Shown here: positions 1 to 4,564 of the stretch, piece by piece
How positions within the stretch are numbered: the stretch's first letter is position 1
Layout of the letters: each line of letters opens with the position of its first letter
Assembly: GCA_003156235.1 (NCBI GenBank)
Contig: PMGP01000373.1
Span: 1 to 7,840 of the forward strand
DNA length: 7,840 nt
Origin: Acidobacteriaceae bacterium
Lineage (GTDB): Bacteria; Acidobacteriota; Terriglobia; Terriglobales; Acidobacteriaceae
Reading direction: 5' to 3'
The notes under the pieces: model-generated
What the model was told of the DNA's origin: nothing
Database searches by the model: none
Seen by the model: only the letters and a program-made list of their open reading frames with translations
Translations under genes and position numbers: made by a program

Positions 1-590
1 TCGATGGGCCGCACCAGCGCCGCCGAGGCCGAGGTGTTGTCAATCACCAGCGGCAGCTTGTGCTCATGGGCGATGGCGGCCAGCTTCTCGATGTCGGCAA
101 TATCCAGCTTGGGGTTGCCCAGCGTCTCGGTATAAATGGCGCGGGTCTTCGCGTTAATCAGCTTGCGCAGGCCGTCAAAGTCGTCCGCGTCCACGAACTT
201 GACCGTAATGCCCAGCTTGGGCAGCGTGTAGTGAAAAAGATTGTATGTCCCGCCGTAGAGCGAGGTCGTGGAAATAATCTCTTCCCCGGCCGAGGCCAGA
301 GTGGTGGCCACCAGCGTCTCCGCCGCCTGCCCGGAGGCCACGGCCAAAGCCGCCACTCCACCCTCCAGCGCCGCCACGCGCTTCTCCAGCACATCGGTCG
401 TGGGGTTCATGATGCGGGTGTAAATGTTGCCAAACTCCTTGAGCGCAAACAGCCGACCGGCGTGGTCCGCGTCCTGGAAGACGTAAGAAGTGGTTTGGTA
501 AATGGGAACGGCGCGCGAGCCGGTCGTTGGGTCAGGCACTTGACCGGCATGAACGGCAAGGGTGGCAAACTGCTGCTTCACTTCGGACAT
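1..590 (-). CDS. metY: O-acetylhomoserine sulfhydrylase, N-terminal part (cut by window edge)
   Basis: This is a PLP enzyme of the Cys/Met metabolism family. It makes homocysteine from O-acetylhomoserine and sulfide in cytosolic methionine synthesis. The 196 visible residues begin MSEVKQQFATLAVHAGQ and keep the family landmarks in order: IYQTTSYVF (30-38), NIYTRIMNPTT (55-65; Tyr57 and Arg59 are the residues expected to contact the PLP phosphate of the partner subunit), ASGQAA (85-90), SLYGGTYNLF (110-119, ring-stacking Tyr112) and IDNT (183-186, Asp184 expected to bind the pyridine nitrogen). The PLP lysine and the C-terminal half lie outside the window. One oddity is Ser187, where most relatives have Phe (DNTF). 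The ATG at 590 is preceded by AAGGAG, and the family N-terminus begins here. MetY is favoured over the gamma-synthase MetB by the AVHAGQ.PDPTTGSRAVPIYQ opening, but the rest of the protein would settle it. Confidence 0.9.
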   Translation of the reverse strand, partial: MSEVKQQFATLAVHAGQVPDPTTGSRAVPIYQTTSYVFQDADHAGRLFALKEFGNIYTRIMNPTTDVLEKRVAALEGGVAALAVASGQAAETLVATTLASAGEEIISTTSLYGGTYNLFHYTLPKLGITVKFVDADDFDGLRKLINAKTRAIYTETLGNPKLDIADIEKLAAIAHEHKLPLVIDNTSASAALVRPI

Positions 591-596
591 TATGGT

Positions 597-602
597 CTCC
601 TT
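597..602 (-). promoter_or_regulatory. Ribosome binding site of metY
   Basis: AAGGAG on the minus strand ends 6 nt before the ATG at 590. It is a strong Shine-Dalgarno sequence and fixes the metY start. Confidence 0.75.
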
Positions 603-659
603 CGGGTTTTTGTTGGGTTTGGCTTATGGATGCGAACCGGAGAGGTTGCGGGCCGCGCC

Positions 660-690
660 AAAAACAAAACCGCCCGAATCCTCTTCGGAC
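660..690 (-). terminator. Intrinsic terminator inside the metY leader
   Basis: On the minus strand, GTCCGAA (690-684), loop GAGGA and TTCGGGC (678-672) form a 7-bp stem with one U-G wobble. Two G residues and then TTTTGTTTTT (669-660) follow. The stem-plus-U-tract lies 70 nt upstream of the metY start and downstream of the candidate promoter, so it would act on the metY transcript before the coding region. This is the position expected of an attenuator. Its 5' arm overlaps the 3' strand of the long-range helix described in the leader entry. Confidence 0.55.
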
Positions 691-833
691 CCGGGCCGCC
701 TGGTTTCAAGATCGGTTGCGCTTATCGCATTTGCCGCTCAAGAGCCGCACGGACGGGTCCGCTGCCCATACACATACACATGCACAGGGCCATGACCGCG
801 ATTCCGTGATTGCTTGAGTTCAGCATTATTGAA
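684..833 (-). promoter_or_regulatory. Candidate structured 5' leader (riboswitch/attenuator) of metY
   Basis: On the minus strand, CGGACCCG (761-754) is exactly complementary to CGGGTCCG (693-686). This 8-bp helix encloses about 60 nt. Inside are the hairpin TGCG-ATAAG-CGCA (729-717) and a small one in GCTCTTGAGC (745-736). A further complementarity, CTCAAG (818-813) with CTTGAG (742-737), could form a long-range contact. The closing helix's 3' strand shares CGGAC/GTCCG bases with the terminator stem, so the two folds exclude each other. CGGA-CCCG-TCCG (761-750) is a competing local hairpin. A methionine-biosynthesis gene downstream makes a SAM- or methionine-linked signal plausible. I could not match the SAM-I, SAM-II, SAM-IV or SAH consensus by eye, so no class is assigned. 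Confidence 0.42.
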
Positions 834-863
834 AGTATTCACGGAAGGTAGGGGAATTGTCAA
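834..863 (-). promoter_or_regulatory. Candidate sigma-70-type promoter of metY
   Basis: A perfect TTGACA (-35, 863-858) is separated by 18 nt from AATACT (839-834), which matches the -10 consensus at four of six positions. Initiation about 7 nt downstream would give a leader of roughly 235 nt before the metY ATG, containing the whole fold and terminator. An AATAAT (5/6) lies nearby, but its spacing from this -35 is too long. Confidence 0.4.
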
Positions 864-1003
864 ATGAATTCGCCAGCTTGCCAACCTGCTATCCCCGCGA
901 AGGCCTGCCCTGAGCGTAGCCGAAGGGCGGGGGGTAACTCGCAGATTTAATCTCCAAACCAGGCGGCGTGAATCGACATCGTAGGAAGCATCAAGGATCG
1001 GCC
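864..1003. other. Intergenic DNA between metY promoter and ubiX, with GC-rich palindrome
   Basis: No gene is seen here. GCCCT/AGGGC arms (907-911 and 924-928) flank TGAGCGTAGCCGA, and outer CCCCGC/GCGGGG arms (893-898, 927-932) compete with them. The CCTGAGCGTAGCCGAAGG core is of a type I recognise as widely dispersed in intergenic DNA of environmental bacteria. The stretch lies downstream of the ubiX stop but lacks a U-tract, so a terminator role is unsupported. Confidence 0.4.
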
Positions 1004-1031
1004 TGTTCCCTATTCCCTATTCCCTATTCCC
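1004..1031. repeat. Heptamer tandem repeat (TATTCCC) at the end of ubiX
   Basis: Three exact TATTCCC units (1011-1031) follow one imperfect unit, TGTTCCC (1004-1010). On the coding strand these read GGGAATA. The array encodes the last residues (GNRE) and the TAG stop of ubiX and continues past it. Because 7 is not a multiple of 3, any gain or loss of a unit inside the coding part would change the reading frame and the C-terminus. Confidence 0.85.
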
Positions 1032-1622
1032 TGTACTTTCCGCCTTCCACACATACGCTCCCGTCTGCGGCAAGCCAATGTGAGCCAGCACCCGATAGAC
1101 AAACTGGCGCGCCATCTCGGTCGAGTCGGTAGGGTGGTTATAGAAGGCCGGAATGCACGGAAAGATGACCGCGCCGGCCTCGGCAGCCAGCGTCATATTT
1201 CTTAGATGAATGCGATTGAAGGGCGTCTCGCGCACGCATAGCAGCAACGGCCGGCGCTCCTTGAGCGTCACGTCGGCGGCGCGGGCAATCAGCGAGTTGG
1301 CCAGGCCATGAGCGATGGCCGCCAGCGTCCCCATCGAGCAGGGAAGAATAATCATTCCGTTGGAGGGATGGCTGCCGCTGGCAATAGCCGCGCCGATGTC
1401 GGTGTCGGAGTGCTGCACGGTCTTCACGGGCGCCGCGCCGAGCAGCTTTTCCAGCAGATCGTTGCGGCCGCTCACGCCCAGTTCCTCAGCGAGCACGCGC
1501 AGCGAGTTCTCCGAAGCGACAAAGTGGACGCGGGCAACGCGCTCGTCGGCCTCCAGCACGCGCAGCATCTCGCGGCCAAAGACCGCGCCAGATGCGCCGG
1601 TGATTGCGAGAGTGAAATTCAT
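1017..1622 (-). CDS. ubiX: Flavin prenyltransferase UbiX
   Basis: UbiX joins dimethylallyl phosphate to FMN to make prenylated FMN, the cofactor of UbiD-type decarboxylases. The 201-aa protein has the family's usual length and motifs: TGASGA (8-13), DIGAAIASGS (75-84), GMIILPCSMGTLAAIAHG (89-106), RAADVTLKERRPLLL (114-128), RETP (131-134), PAFY (158-161, the Tyr that lines the active site) and FVYRVLAHIGL (174-184). The ATG at 1622 gives the standard N-terminus. No strong Shine-Dalgarno is present: the nearest purine run, AGGGA, ends 12 nt upstream and belongs to repeat copy A, which fills the 5' region. No ubiD partner is in the window. The last residues are read from a heptamer repeat, so the C-terminal tail is probably not conserved. 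Confidence 0.95.
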   Translation of the reverse strand: MNFTLAITGASGAVFGREMLRVLEADERVARVHFVASENSLRVLAEELGVSGRNDLLEKLLGAAPVKTVQHSDTDIGAAIASGSHPSNGMIILPCSMGTLAAIAHGLANSLIARAADVTLKERRPLLLCVRETPFNRIHLRNMTLAAEAGAVIFPCIPAFYNHPTDSTEMARQFVYRVLAHIGLPQTGAYVWKAESTGNRE

Positions 1623-1633
1623 GGATGAACACC

Positions 1634-1717
1634 GTCCCTATGGGACTCCCCTTCATTTGTTGCGTTCCCTCACCCCACGCTGAAGCGCGGGGCTAATAAC
1701 CTCTGCGCCTACGACGC
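1634..1717 (+). repeat. REP-like three-hairpin element, copy A
   Basis: H1 is GTCCC-TAT-GGGAC (1634-1646). H2 is CCCC-A-CGC-TGAA-GCG-C-GGGG (1673-1692). H3 is GCGCCTACGACGC (1705-1717), which carries one change that breaks the inner pair seen in copies B and C. The H1-H2 gap is 26 nt and the H2-H3 gap is 12 nt. It lies between ubiX (H1 side) and the 126-aa gene (H3 side), inverted relative to copy B. H3 contains the stop codon of the 126-aa gene. Confidence 0.85.
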
Positions 1718-2089
1718 GGACAATTTAAGACGAGATAGAAGTTCAACGGATTCACCTAAGATGATGCAACTGGCTCCGTATGACGGATTGATTTCTAGGA
1801 CGATAAGATTCATACGGCGCGCCTCTTCAAGCTTTCTGAGCGCTTTTGCCTCGTCTTTGAACCCAAGAAGATTCACAATGTCATGAATCGTAATGTCGTC
1901 GCCTTTCCGGATGAGGACATCGAAGATGATGTTACCTTGTCTGAATCCGTCAACTTTCAGAGACAATACACCGCCCACTTCTAACACAAACTCTTGCCTG
2001 TCCTCCGTGCTAAGAAAGACACGCACGCTAGTGCCCTGTACTAATAGTCCATCTATGAATCCATCATGGAACTGGTCAAACTTCTCCAT
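1709..2089 (-). CDS. Unrecognised 126-aa protein between inverted repeats A and B
   Basis: I do not recognise the family with confidence. The sequence starts MEKFDQFHDGFIDGLL. It has no signal peptide or membrane segment and looks like a soluble alpha/beta protein: alternating hydrophobic strands at 22-47 and 53-60 (GNIIFDVLI), a charged helix at 77-93 (FKDEAKALRKLEEARRM), then a strand (NLIVLEI, 94-100) and a short C-terminal helix. The ATG at 2089 is preceded by GTGAGG with a 9-nt gap, a credible ribosome binding site. A hand count over 1741-1980 gives about 46% GC (111/240), clearly lower than the housekeeping genes here. The final residues SAS and the TAG stop come largely from repeat copy A, so the original C-terminus may have been longer. 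Its position between two inverted REP-like copies next to a Y1 transposase suggests an acquired or carried gene. That is inference. Confidence 0.7.
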   Translation of the reverse strand: MEKFDQFHDGFIDGLLVQGTSVRVFLSTEDRQEFVLEVGGVLSLKVDGFRQGNIIFDVLIRKGDDITIHDIVNLLGFKDEAKALRKLEEARRMNLIVLEINPSYGASCIILGESVELLSRLKLSAS

Positions 2090-2098
2090 TTGACTTTA

Positions 2099-2102
2099 CC
2101 TC
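2099..2102 (-). promoter_or_regulatory. Ribosome binding site of the 126-aa gene
   Basis: GAGG within GTGAGGT on the minus strand lies 9 nt before the ATG at 2089. It supports translation of this otherwise anonymous reading frame. Confidence 0.5.
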
Positions 2103-2167
2103 ACTCGGAATTCCGGGTTCTCCGCCCTCGAGTCTTCCGCGTAACTTTGTGAGCTGCAGGAGCGATC

Positions 2168-2251
2168 GCGCCGTAGGCGCAATGGTTATTAGCCCCGCGC
2201 TTCAGCGTGGGGTTGCTGGCCACACCACATAGGCCGGAGTCCCGTAGGGAC
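2168..2251 (-). repeat. REP-like three-hairpin element, copy B (inverted)
   Basis: This copy is reversed relative to A and C. H3 is GCGCC-GTA-GGCGC (2168-2180), H2 is CCCCGCGC-TTCA-GCGTGGGG (2193-2212) and H1 is GTCCC-GTA-GGGAC (2239-2251). Gaps of 12 and 26 nt match copy A. H1 ends 14 nt short of the transposase stop codon, while H3 faces the 126-aa gene. Confidence 0.88.
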
Positions 2252-2265
2252 GGCGCAAATACCGC

Positions 2266-2700
2266 TCACCCAAACACGTAACGCTCATCATAAACGATTC
2301 CACAATTGCGTAGAAGCGTCACAAATTCCTGCTCATAATCACGTTTGCGGTGATGCGCTTCCTGGTTTTGAATGTATTCCTTCACAACCACGATCTGCGA
2401 TGGACTAACGCTGAATGCTCCGTATCCTTCCTGCCAGGAAAAGCCATCTCCCATCCACCGGGAAGAGCTCCCTTTGAGCTTCTGAACCGCATGAGCAAGT
2501 GAACAATGCGCCGGTAAGTCAAATAACAGATGAACATGATTGGCCGTCCCGCCCGCTGCGATCAGCGAAAAGCCCTCGCCGCGCGCAATGCCGCCCAAGT
2601 AAGCATAGAGCTCGATGGTACGGGCGGCGGGGATGAGCGAGCGGCGCTCTTTGGTGCTGAAGACACAATGAATGAAATTGCTCGCGTACGTATGCGCCAC
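2266..2700 (-). CDS. RAYT / IS200-like Y1 transposase (REP-associated tyrosine transposase)
   Basis: This is a single-strand DNA transposase of the HUH/Y1 family. Such enzymes cut and join DNA next to hairpins, and RAYT members are tied to the spread of REP repeats. The 144-aa frame is intact. The metal-binding HUH motif is HVH at 55-57 (in TANHVHLLFDLP), and the catalytic tyrosine is most likely Tyr109 in KEYIQNQEAHHR, with Gln113 in the usual position. SWQEGYGAFSVS (88-99) is also typical. Length suits stand-alone RAYT-type proteins, and there is no accessory TnpB. The GTG start is chosen because it gives the expected MAHTYASNFIHCVFSTKERR opening and an in-frame TAG lies a few codons upstream. 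The protein is enclosed by repeat copies B and C with their H1 hairpins facing the gene, the layout of a REPtron. It appears to be a complete gene, so activity is possible. Confidence 0.92.
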   Translation of the reverse strand: MAHTYASNFIHCVFSTKERRSLIPAARTIELYAYLGGIARGEGFSLIAAGGTANHVHLLFDLPAHCSLAHAVQKLKGSSSRWMGDGFSWQEGYGAFSVSPSQIVVVKEYIQNQEAHHRKRDYEQEFVTLLRNCGIVYDERYVFG

Positions 2701-2708
2701 GGTACACC

Positions 2709-2789
2709 GTCCCTACGGGACTCTCATTCTACAACCCATTCATACCCCACGTTGAAACGCGGGGCTAACAACCATTGCGCCTACGGCGC
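2709..2789 (+). repeat. REP-like three-hairpin element, copy C
   Basis: H1 is GTCCC-TAC-GGGAC (2709-2721), H2 is CCCC-A-CGT-TGAA-ACG-C-GGGG (2745-2764) and H3 is GCGCC-TAC-GGCGC (2777-2789). The gaps are 23 and 12 nt. In H2 the inner stem CGT/ACG replaces the CGC/GCG of copies A and B: two changes that keep the base pair. H1 lies just upstream of the transposase GTG start and leaves AGGGA 9 nt before it as the only Shine-Dalgarno-like sequence. Confidence 0.88.
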
Positions 2790-2862
2790 GGTTTGCCGGT
2801 CGGCGCGCGGTTGCGGTCGACGATTCGCACTGGTCGATTCCAACGCGCCGGGTGCCGGGTGC

Positions 2863-2888
2863 CCCAGGTCTCGTTTTTGAGACCTGGG
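2863..2888. repeat. Perfect 10-bp palindrome downstream of purB
   Basis: CCCAGGTCTC (2863-2872) and GAGACCTGGG (2879-2888) form a perfect 10-bp stem around GTTTTT. It begins 22 nt after the purB stop codon and is flanked by a tandem GGGTGCC pair (2850-2863). A transcription-ending or RNA-stabilising role for purB is possible by position. On the purB strand the loop is A-rich and no U-tract follows, so it is not a standard intrinsic terminator. Confidence 0.75.
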
Positions 2889-2910
2889 AAACCACGAACT
2901 CAATTCCGCA

Positions 2911-4221
2911 CTACTCCCCGAGCACCCGCCGGAAAATCGCATCCACATTGCTCAACTGTCGCGTGTAGTCGAAGGTTTTCGCCAGCTTCTCCGGACTAAG
3001 CAGCGCGGTAATCGCCGCATCCCGCGCCACCTCGTCGCGAAAGACCAAATCTTCCTTCCACGCGCGCATGGCGTGGGCTTGCACCAGCTGATAAGCCTCC
3101 TCGCGCAACATTCCCGCCTCGGCCAAATCGAGCAGCAACTGGCCGCTGAAGATCAATCCGCCGGTCAACTCAAGGTTCTTCTTCATGCGCTCGGGATAGA
3201 CCAGCAGCCGGCCAATCAGGTTTTCCGTCTTGGCCAGCAAATAGTCCACCAGAATCGTCGAGTCGGGGAAGATGATGCGCTCGACGGACGAGTGCGAGAT
3301 GTCCCGCTCATGCCACAGCGGAATATTCTCGAAGGCCGCCTGCGCATTACCGCGCAGCACACGCGCCAGTCCGCTGATTTGCTCGCTGGTGATCGGGTTC
3401 TTCTTGTGCGGCATGGCCGAGGAGCCTTTTTGCTTTTCGCTGAAGTACTCCTGCGCCTCGCGCACCTCGGTGCGTTGCAAGTGGCGCACCTCGACGGCAA
3501 TCTTATCCAGCGTACTGCCGATAATCGCCAATGTTGAAATGTAGGCCGCGTGCCGGTCGCGCTGGATGACCTGCGTAGCCACCGGCGCGGGCTTCAATCC
3601 CAGCCGCGCGCAAATCTTCTCTTCGTGCTCCGGCTTCAGGTGGCCAAATGTTCCCACCGCGCCACTGAGCTTGCCCACGCGCATATCCTCGGCCGCCGCG
3701 TCAAATCTGGTAAGATTGCGCTCCATCTCGGCGTACCAGTTCAGCAGCTTGAGGCCGAAGGTCGTCGGCTCGGCGTGAATCCCATGCGTGCGGCCAATCG
3801 TCGGCGTGTGCTTGAACTCCACGGCCCGCCGCTGCAGCACGGCCAGCAGTTCCACGAGGTCCGCTCGGATCAGCACCGAAGCCTCTTTCACTTGCAGCGC
3901 CTGCGCTGTGTCCACGATGTCATTCGAGGTCAGTCCGTAGTGCAGCCAGCGGGACTCGGCTTCCAGCCCTTGAGCTTTCAGCCTCTCAGCCACCGCCGTG
4001 GTGAAGGCGATCACGTCGTGCTTCACCTCCGTCTCGATCTCCTGAATGCGAACAATGGAACAGCCGGCCTTGGTGGCAATGGCCTCGGCGGCATCCTTGG
4101 GAATCACCCCGTCCTCGGCCAGCACGGTGCTTGCCGCCGCCTCCACTTCCAGCCAGCAGCGGTACTTTTTCTCATCGCTCCAGATGCGGCCCATAGCCGG
4201 GCGTGTATAGCGTTCGATCAA
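2911..4221 (-). CDS. purB: Adenylosuccinate lyase
   Basis: PurB works twice in purine synthesis, releasing fumarate from SAICAR and from adenylosuccinate. The 436-aa protein matches the length of the Bacillus-type enzyme and belongs to the fumarase/aspartase superfamily. Visible motifs are MIERYTRPAMGRIWSDEKKY at the N-terminus, KHDV (67-70, His68), HYGLTSNDIVDTA (94-106), GRTHG (143-147, catalytic-region His146) and the family signature GSSAMPHKKNP (266-276, with the mobile catalytic serine). The start is TTG at 4221: it yields the conserved MIERY opening and lies 6 nt after GAGGAG. The next candidate, Met10, would remove conserved residues. It follows the glutaredoxin gene by 69 nt and may have its own promoter in that gap. 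Confidence 0.96.
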   Translation of the reverse strand: MIERYTRPAMGRIWSDEKKYRCWLEVEAAASTVLAEDGVIPKDAAEAIATKAGCSIVRIQEIETEVKHDVIAFTTAVAERLKAQGLEAESRWLHYGLTSNDIVDTAQALQVKEASVLIRADLVELLAVLQRRAVEFKHTPTIGRTHGIHAEPTTFGLKLLNWYAEMERNLTRFDAAAEDMRVGKLSGAVGTFGHLKPEHEEKICARLGLKPAPVATQVIQRDRHAAYISTLAIIGSTLDKIAVEVRHLQRTEVREAQEYFSEKQKGSSAMPHKKNPITSEQISGLARVLRGNAQAAFENIPLWHERDISHSSVERIIFPDSTILVDYLLAKTENLIGRLLVYPERMKKNLELTGGLIFSGQLLLDLAEAGMLREEAYQLVQAHAMRAWKEDLVFRDEVARDAAITALLSPEKLAKTFDYTRQLSNVDAIFRRVLGE

Positions 4222-4227
4222 GGCGGA

Positions 4228-4233
4228 CTCCTC
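4228..4233 (-). promoter_or_regulatory. Ribosome binding site that fixes the purB TTG start
   Basis: GAGGAG on the minus strand lies 6 nt before TTG at 4221. The strong site together with the conserved MIERY N-terminus decides for the rare start codon. Confidence 0.7.
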
Positions 4234-4270
4234 GCCAGAGCCGCATTCCGCAGCCCTGCTCCAACTCTTG

Positions 4271-4276
4271 ATTATA
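4271..4276 (-). promoter_or_regulatory. Candidate -10 box of a purB promoter
   Basis: A perfect TATAAT on the minus strand lies in the 69-nt gap between the glutaredoxin-like gene and purB. No good -35 is visible at 16-18 nt, so any promoter here would be weak or need an activator. An internal start for purB within the cluster is plausible. Confidence 0.3.
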
Positions 4277-4290
4277 TAAGGAGATAGGCT

Positions 4291-4548
4291 TCAATCGCGA
4301 GGAATTCCCAGCCGCTGGTGCAACTCATCGAGTAGCAACCCGTAACCCGGCTTATAGGGCTGGAACCACTCGCCGTCGATCACCAGTTGCGGAACGGCCC
4401 GCTTGCCCACGCGACGCACCAGCTCAGCCGAGGCTGCCGAATCGCGATCAATATCGATCTCGGTGTACTCAATGCCGTGGGCGTCGAGAAACCGCCGGGC
4501 CGCGCGGCAATCCCCGCACCAGGAAGTGGCATACATTTGCACCTTCAT
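4291..4548 (-). CDS. Glutaredoxin-like thiol-disulfide oxidoreductase
   Basis: This is a small cytosolic thioredoxin-fold protein of 85 aa. The N-terminal strand KVQMYATSW leads into the active-site motif CGDC (11-14). A helix follows (RAARRFLDAHG), then strand EYTEIDID (27-34) and the cis-proline loop AVPQLVIDG (51-59, Pro53). The size and order fit the glutaredoxin/NrdH/mycoredoxin group. The motif is CGDC, not the CPYC of classical glutaredoxins, so glutathione need not be the reductant. The C-terminal part (WFQPYKPGYGLLLDELHQRLG) is close to standard. It starts 16 nt after the tadA stop and is probably co-transcribed with it. The substrate cannot be told from the sequence. Confidence 0.85.
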   Translation of the reverse strand: MKVQMYATSWCGDCRAARRFLDAHGIEYTEIDIDRDSAASAELVRRVGKRAVPQLVIDGEWFQPYKPGYGLLLDELHQRLGIPRD

Positions 4549-4564
4549 GCGGGTAGTTTACCCC

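Noticed and set aside
765..786. ACACAT-type short tandem repeat in the metY leader
   Set aside because: About three imperfect units only. It is too short to call a variable repeat, though it falls in the leader just outside the closing helix.
60..809. Long plus-strand open frame opposite metY and its leader
   Set aside because: It is the reverse shadow of metY, lacks any family motif, and runs on into the leader without a ribosome site. metY on the other strand is clearly conserved.
684..833. Assignment of the metY leader to SAM-I, SAM-II, SAM-IV or SAH riboswitches
   Set aside because: Fragments resembling parts of these (GCAACC, GGTCATG) occur, but not in the order or spacing of any consensus I know. 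The class is left open.
1709..2700. Toxin-antitoxin pair made of the 126-aa gene and the transposase
   Set aside because: The genes are 176 nt apart with a repeat between them, the transposase has a clear family, and the 126-aa protein shows no toxin or antitoxin motif.
2519..2707. Second small minus-strand frame overlapping the transposase start
   Set aside because: Out-of-frame shadow of the transposase 5' end, with no motif.
1634..2789. CRISPR array
   Set aside because: There are only three copies, in alternating orientation, separated by whole genes, with no uniform spacers or cas genes.
2863..2888. Intrinsic terminator of purB
   Set aside because: The stem is perfect, but no U-tract follows on the purB strand. 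It is kept as a palindrome of unknown role.
3550..4287. 245-aa plus-strand open frame
   Set aside because: Antisense to purB, which carries the full adenylosuccinate lyase signature. No independent protein features are seen.
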